DNA from: DAORHV01 sp964513925
GTDB lineage: Bacteria; Patescibacteriota; Gracilibacteria; Peribacterales; Peribacteraceae
NCBI GenBank assembly: GCA_964513925.1
Contig: CAZENR010000002.1
Location: 47,952-111,951 of the forward strand
DNA: 64,000 nt
Direction: 5' to 3'
Shown: piece by piece, positions 60,195 to 64,000 of the stretch
Position numbering within the stretch: position 1 is the first letter of the stretch
Layout: the number at the start of each line of letters is the position of its first letter
The notes under the pieces: model-generated
The model's database searches: none
Told to the model about the DNA's origin: nothing
What the model saw: only the letters and a program-made list of their open reading frames with translations
Program-made: the position numbers and the translations under genes

Positions 60195-60698
60195 TTACAT
60201 GCGGATTTCAATGTCTACGCCGGACGGCAAAGACAGGTTTTGCAGGGCGTCTACAGTCTTGAACGTGGTTTCCGACAAGTCGATAAGACGGCGGTGGATG
60301 CGCATTTCAAACTGATCGCGGGCGTCTTTGTGGACGAACGTCGAGCGGTTGACCGTGAACTTGCGGATCTTGGTCGGGAGCGGCGTCGGGCCGCGGACCA
60401 CTGCGCCGGTGCGAACGGCAGTATCGATGATCTTCATCGATGCCTCGTCGATAACCGTGTAGTCGAAACCGCTCAGGCGGATGCGAATACCCTTGGTCTT
60501 CATGGCATTCTTGTCCTCTTTCTTGTCGGCAGCACTCGGCTTCTCTACGCGTACATCCTGCTTCACTGCTACGTCTTTCTTGGCAGCAGGGGCCTTCTTG
60601 GCTGCAGCAGGAGCCTTGGGCTTCGTCGAAGCGGCCGCAGCTTTTGCAGGCTTCTTCTTCGTCTCATCGGACGACTTCTTCTTTGGAGTGGGGGACAT
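60195..60698 (-). CDS. rpsJ: 30S ribosomal protein S10 with long Lys/Ala-rich N-terminus
   Basis: The C-terminal 100 residues match S10/NusE (RIRLSGFDYTVIDEASMKII, GPTPLPTKIRKFTVNRSTFVHKDARDQFEMRIHRRLIDL). S10 sits in the 30S head and also pairs with NusB in antitermination. About 65 extra N-terminal residues are Lys/Ala/Pro-rich and probably disordered; typical S10 has 102-105 residues. The start at 60698 is preceded by a pyrimidine-rich tract. No other ribosomal protein gene follows, which is unusual for the S10 operon. Confidence 0.93.
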   Translation of the reverse strand: MSPTPKKKSSDETKKKPAKAAAASTKPKAPAAAKKAPAAKKDVAVKQDVRVEKPSAADKKEDKNAMKTKGIRIRLSGFDYTVIDEASMKIIDTAVRTGAVVRGPTPLPTKIRKFTVNRSTFVHKDARDQFEMRIHRRLIDLSETTFKTVDALQNLSLPSGVDIEIRM

Positions 60699-60795
60699 GG
60701 AATGATGGGGGAAAGAGCAACTCATCCCGCCTTAGGCAGGAAGAGGACGCGGGTCAGGGGGCTCTCCGTAGAGAGGCCCCCTGCCGCGAATTGAA

Positions 60796-61977
<1,182 letters not shown>

Positions 61978-62059
61978 AAAGAGAAGGGGAAAGAAAGGAG
62001 GGGAAAATGCTTCGGGAAACCTATTCTTTGCTGAGCATCGTACAGGTCAAAGCCGTGAA

Positions 62060-62089
62060 AGTGTAGGGAAAGGGGGTGGGGGACGTCAA
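62060..62089 (-). promoter_or_regulatory. Promoter of the tuf-rpsJ operon
   Basis: On the minus strand TTGACG (62084-62089), an 18-nt C-rich spacer and TACACT (62060-62065). The leader is about 75 nt. Confidence 0.6.
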
Positions 62090-62142
62090 CACTAATCAGA
62101 TGCCGAGTTGAGAGTGTAAGTTTTTCATCGATGAAGTCTTTG

Positions 62143-62289
62143 GATTCTTAAGATTCCTTGGACTCCAGGATTCCAACATACCAAGACTCCAAGATTCCAT
62201 GGACTCCAAGACTCCATGATTCTGTACACTGCTGTTTTCTGGAGTCTAGGAGTCAAAAAAACGGCCCGAAGGCCGTTTTTTTAGGAATC
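62143..62289. repeat. Cluster of twelve GANTC sites
   Basis: GANTC starts at 62143, 62152, 62161, 62169, 62185, 62193, 62202, 62210, 62218, 62242, 62250 and 62285. The core is a degenerate array of GAYTCC units every 8-9 bp between tuf and rny. Confidence 0.65.
62255..62282 (-). terminator. Terminator of rny
   Basis: ACGGCC-cgaa-GGCCGT with seven A and seven T flanks; on the minus strand it follows the rny stop by about 20 nt. Confidence 0.8.
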
Positions 62290-62301
62290 TTTGGAGCCTT
62301 T

Positions 62302-63858
62302 TTACTTGGCCGTCTCTTCAATTCTGCGCTCGCGGATGACGTTAACGCGGATGACGCCCGGGTACGTAAGCTCGGCTTCGATCTTCTTGGCAATGTCCTT
62401 GGCAAGCTTGGCCTGCTCCAAGTCATTGACCTTGCCGGCATCCACGAACACGCGGATCTCGCGGCCGGCAGAAATTGCATAGGCCTTGGAAATACCTTCG
62501 AAGCTCTTGGCGGTGTTCTCCAGATCGGTGAGGCGCTTGATGTATGCCTCCATGCTTTCGCGGCGGGCACCTGGACGTGCGCCGGAAATAGCGTCCACTG
62601 CCGCGACAATGAAGGCTTCGGCGGTTTGGATGGGAATATCCTCGTGGTGTGCGGCGACACAGTGGATGACTTCGGGGCGGATTTTGAAGCGCTTGCAGAT
62701 TTCCACGCCGATTTCCACGTGCGTGCCGGATACCTCGTGGTCCAATGCCTTGCCGATGTCGTGCAGCAGACAGCCTTCGGTAACGATAGAGGCATCGGCG
62801 CCGATTTCCTCGGCCATCATGCGGCCCAAGTGCGCGGCTTCCACCGAGTGCTTGAGGATGTTCTGGCCGTAACTGGTGCGGAATCGCAGGCGGCCGATGA
62901 TCTTGAGCAGGTCTTGCGGGTATCCGGAGATGCCCAAATCCTCCACGGCGCGTTTGCCGAATTCCAGCATCATCTTTCCTACATCGTCCTTCACTTTATT
63001 CACCACTTCTTCAATGCGCGCAGGCTGAATGCGTCCGTCTTCCACCAGCTTCTCCAGTGCGAGCTTGGCAACGTAACGGCGGACGAGGTCGTATCCGGAA
63101 ATGACCACCGCGCCCGGCGTGTCGTCGATAATGACGTCGATACCGGTCGAGGCCTCGAACGCCACGATGTTGCGACCCTCCTTACCGATGATGCGGCCCT
63201 TCACGTCGTCGCTGGGCAGCTGTACTACGGTAGTCGTGGATTCGGTTGCCACTTCGGATGCGTAGCGCTGGATGGCTTCGGCAATCATGCTGCGCGCTTT
63301 GGCCTCGGTGTCTTCGGCCATGGTCTTTTGCAGCTCTTTCACCTGTGCAGCAAAGTGCGGTGCGAATTCTTTTTCCAGTTCGGCCCATAGCTGCTTCTTT
63401 GCTTCTTCGGTCGAAAGGCTGGCGACCTGCTCCAGGGCTTCGCGATGCTTTTGGCTGGCGGCGCGCAGCTCTTGCTGCATTTGCTTTACGTCTTCTTCGT
63501 GCTTCTCCACGCGCTTGCGGATGGTGTCCAACTCGGCGTTCTTCTTATCCACCTGCTTTTCTTTTTCTTCCAGGCGGGCGGAATCTTTCTGTAAGCGCAG
63601 TTCTACCTGCTGTGCTTCCAGCTTGGCGGCCGCGACGATTTCCTTGGCTTGCGCCTTGGCCTCGGCCTCTTGGGTCTTGAGCGAGCTGCGTTGCTCGATG
63701 ACTTTGACGTTCACGTCGTTCAATTCACGTTCTTTCTTGTCGATTTCAGCCTGCAGCGAAGCGCTGATCTTCTTGCCGGAGCTGAACCAGAACCAGCCGC
63801 AGAGCAAACCGAGCAGTACGCCGGCTGCCAGGGCGGCAAAGACTATCGGATAATCCAT
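62302..63858 (-). CDS. rny: Ribonuclease Y
   Basis: Membrane-bound endoribonuclease that starts mRNA decay, 518 aa. An N-terminal membrane helix (VFAALAAGVLLGLLCGWFWF) is followed by a long coiled coil to about residue 190, a KH domain (DDVKGRIIGKEGRNIVAFE) and an HD domain (EGCLLHDIGKALDHE). The start at 63858 places the helix at the very N-terminus; the longer frame adds a non-typical segment. A C/T-rich tract precedes the ATG. Confidence 0.95.
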   Translation of the reverse strand: MDYPIVFAALAAGVLLGLLCGWFWFSSGKKISASLQAEIDKKERELNDVNVKVIEQRSSLKTQEAEAKAQAKEIVAAAKLEAQQVELRLQKDSARLEEKEKQVDKKNAELDTIRKRVEKHEEDVKQMQQELRAASQKHREALEQVASLSTEEAKKQLWAELEKEFAPHFAAQVKELQKTMAEDTEAKARSMIAEAIQRYASEVATESTTTVVQLPSDDVKGRIIGKEGRNIVAFEASTGIDVIIDDTPGAVVISGYDLVRRYVAKLALEKLVEDGRIQPARIEEVVNKVKDDVGKMMLEFGKRAVEDLGISGYPQDLLKIIGRLRFRTSYGQNILKHSVEAAHLGRMMAEEIGADASIVTEGCLLHDIGKALDHEVSGTHVEIGVEICKRFKIRPEVIHCVAAHHEDIPIQTAEAFIVAAVDAISGARPGARRESMEAYIKRLTDLENTAKSFEGISKAYAISAGREIRVFVDAGKVNDLEQAKLAKDIAKKIEAELTYPGVIRVNVIRERRIEETAK

Positions 63859-63921
63859 GGGAAAGGGGGAAAGCGAGTGTGCTCTCCGCTGCTGCGACAG
63901 ACTCATGTCCTATGCATTCCT

Positions 63922-64000
63922 ATGCCACGAGAAGCAACGCCGCCGAACGTGGCGCGTATGCTGAGTGACGGTAGTTGGAAGCAATGGGTGTCATGGAAGT
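63922..64000 (+). CDS. Possible start of a divergent gene, cut by the window end
   Basis: An ATG at 63922 opens 26 codons that run off the window (beginning MPREATPPNV). It is divergent from rny. Too short for any assignment; the start and reality are uncertain. Confidence 0.3.
   Translation, partial: MPREATPPNVARMLSDGSWKQWVSWK

Overview
The window is about 55% GC, densely coded and uses TGA as a stop. It suggests a Patescibacteria/CPR bacterium, possibly of the Peregrinibacteria/Peribacteria group. Supporting signs are many genes with no recognisable family, a membrane-anchored Clp-like ATPase, multi-pass signal-peptide proteins of the TrbC/pilin-like type, a prepilin carrying Cys-rich repeats, RNase Y, and almost no Shine-Dalgarno sequences. 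This placement is inference: the window holds no rRNA or other strong phylogenetic marker.

Layout. 1-13.4 kb: a partial FtsE-type ATPase, purM, a MarR regulator, a PHP-less PolX, an MscS channel, several unknowns (one with a HEXXH motif), a eukaryotic-like protein kinase, and a small operon behind a structured leader. 13.4-20.8 kb: ppa, then a complete F-type ATP synthase operon on the minus strand in the order beta-epsilon-AtpZ-a-c-b-delta-alpha-gamma. 20.9-31.1 kb: rlmN and a photolyase sharing one palindromic -10 element, a lipoprotein hydrolase, an Nramp-UspA fusion, a glycosyltransferase, unknowns and tRNA-Gln(CTG). 31.2-39.8 kb: an SPL-like radical SAM protein with unusual Cys spacing, a type IV prepilin fused to about ten DUF4215-type repeats, membrane proteins, a Tas-like aldo-keto reductase and two glycan genes. 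39.9-45.5 kb: a polyglucan cluster (glycosyltransferase, GH57, GH15, ROK kinase) that could build and degrade an alpha-glucan and phosphorylate the released glucose. 45.5-50.4 kb: an SLH-domain surface protein and membrane proteins. 50.4-51.2 kb: a noncoding block with an inverted-repeat element and two predicted minus-strand RNAs of about 88 and 400 nt. 51.2-56.8 kb: gmk, folP, two TrbC-like membrane proteins, a BI-1 family protein, nusB and rnc. 56.8-57.2 kb: a very AT-rich island between convergent genes with three 66-bp palindromic units. 57.2-64 kb: the Clp-like ATPase, rpsJ, tuf and rny.

Expression signals follow a striking pattern. About 27 single or first genes have a TAnnnT -10 element ending only 6-11 nt before the start codon, so their mRNAs should be leaderless. 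Genes inside operons, or behind true leaders, are usually preceded by a C/T-rich tract instead of a Shine-Dalgarno sequence. I used the -10 spacing to choose many starts. Only one gene (30109-30687) has a clear Shine-Dalgarno sequence, and it also has a palindromic operator-like site.

The most promising undescribed elements are the paired-palindrome array at 56865-57184, the structured ~400-nt RNA at 50703-51101, the genome-wide-looking leaderless/CU-tract start architecture, and clusters of GANTC sites in three intergenic regions.
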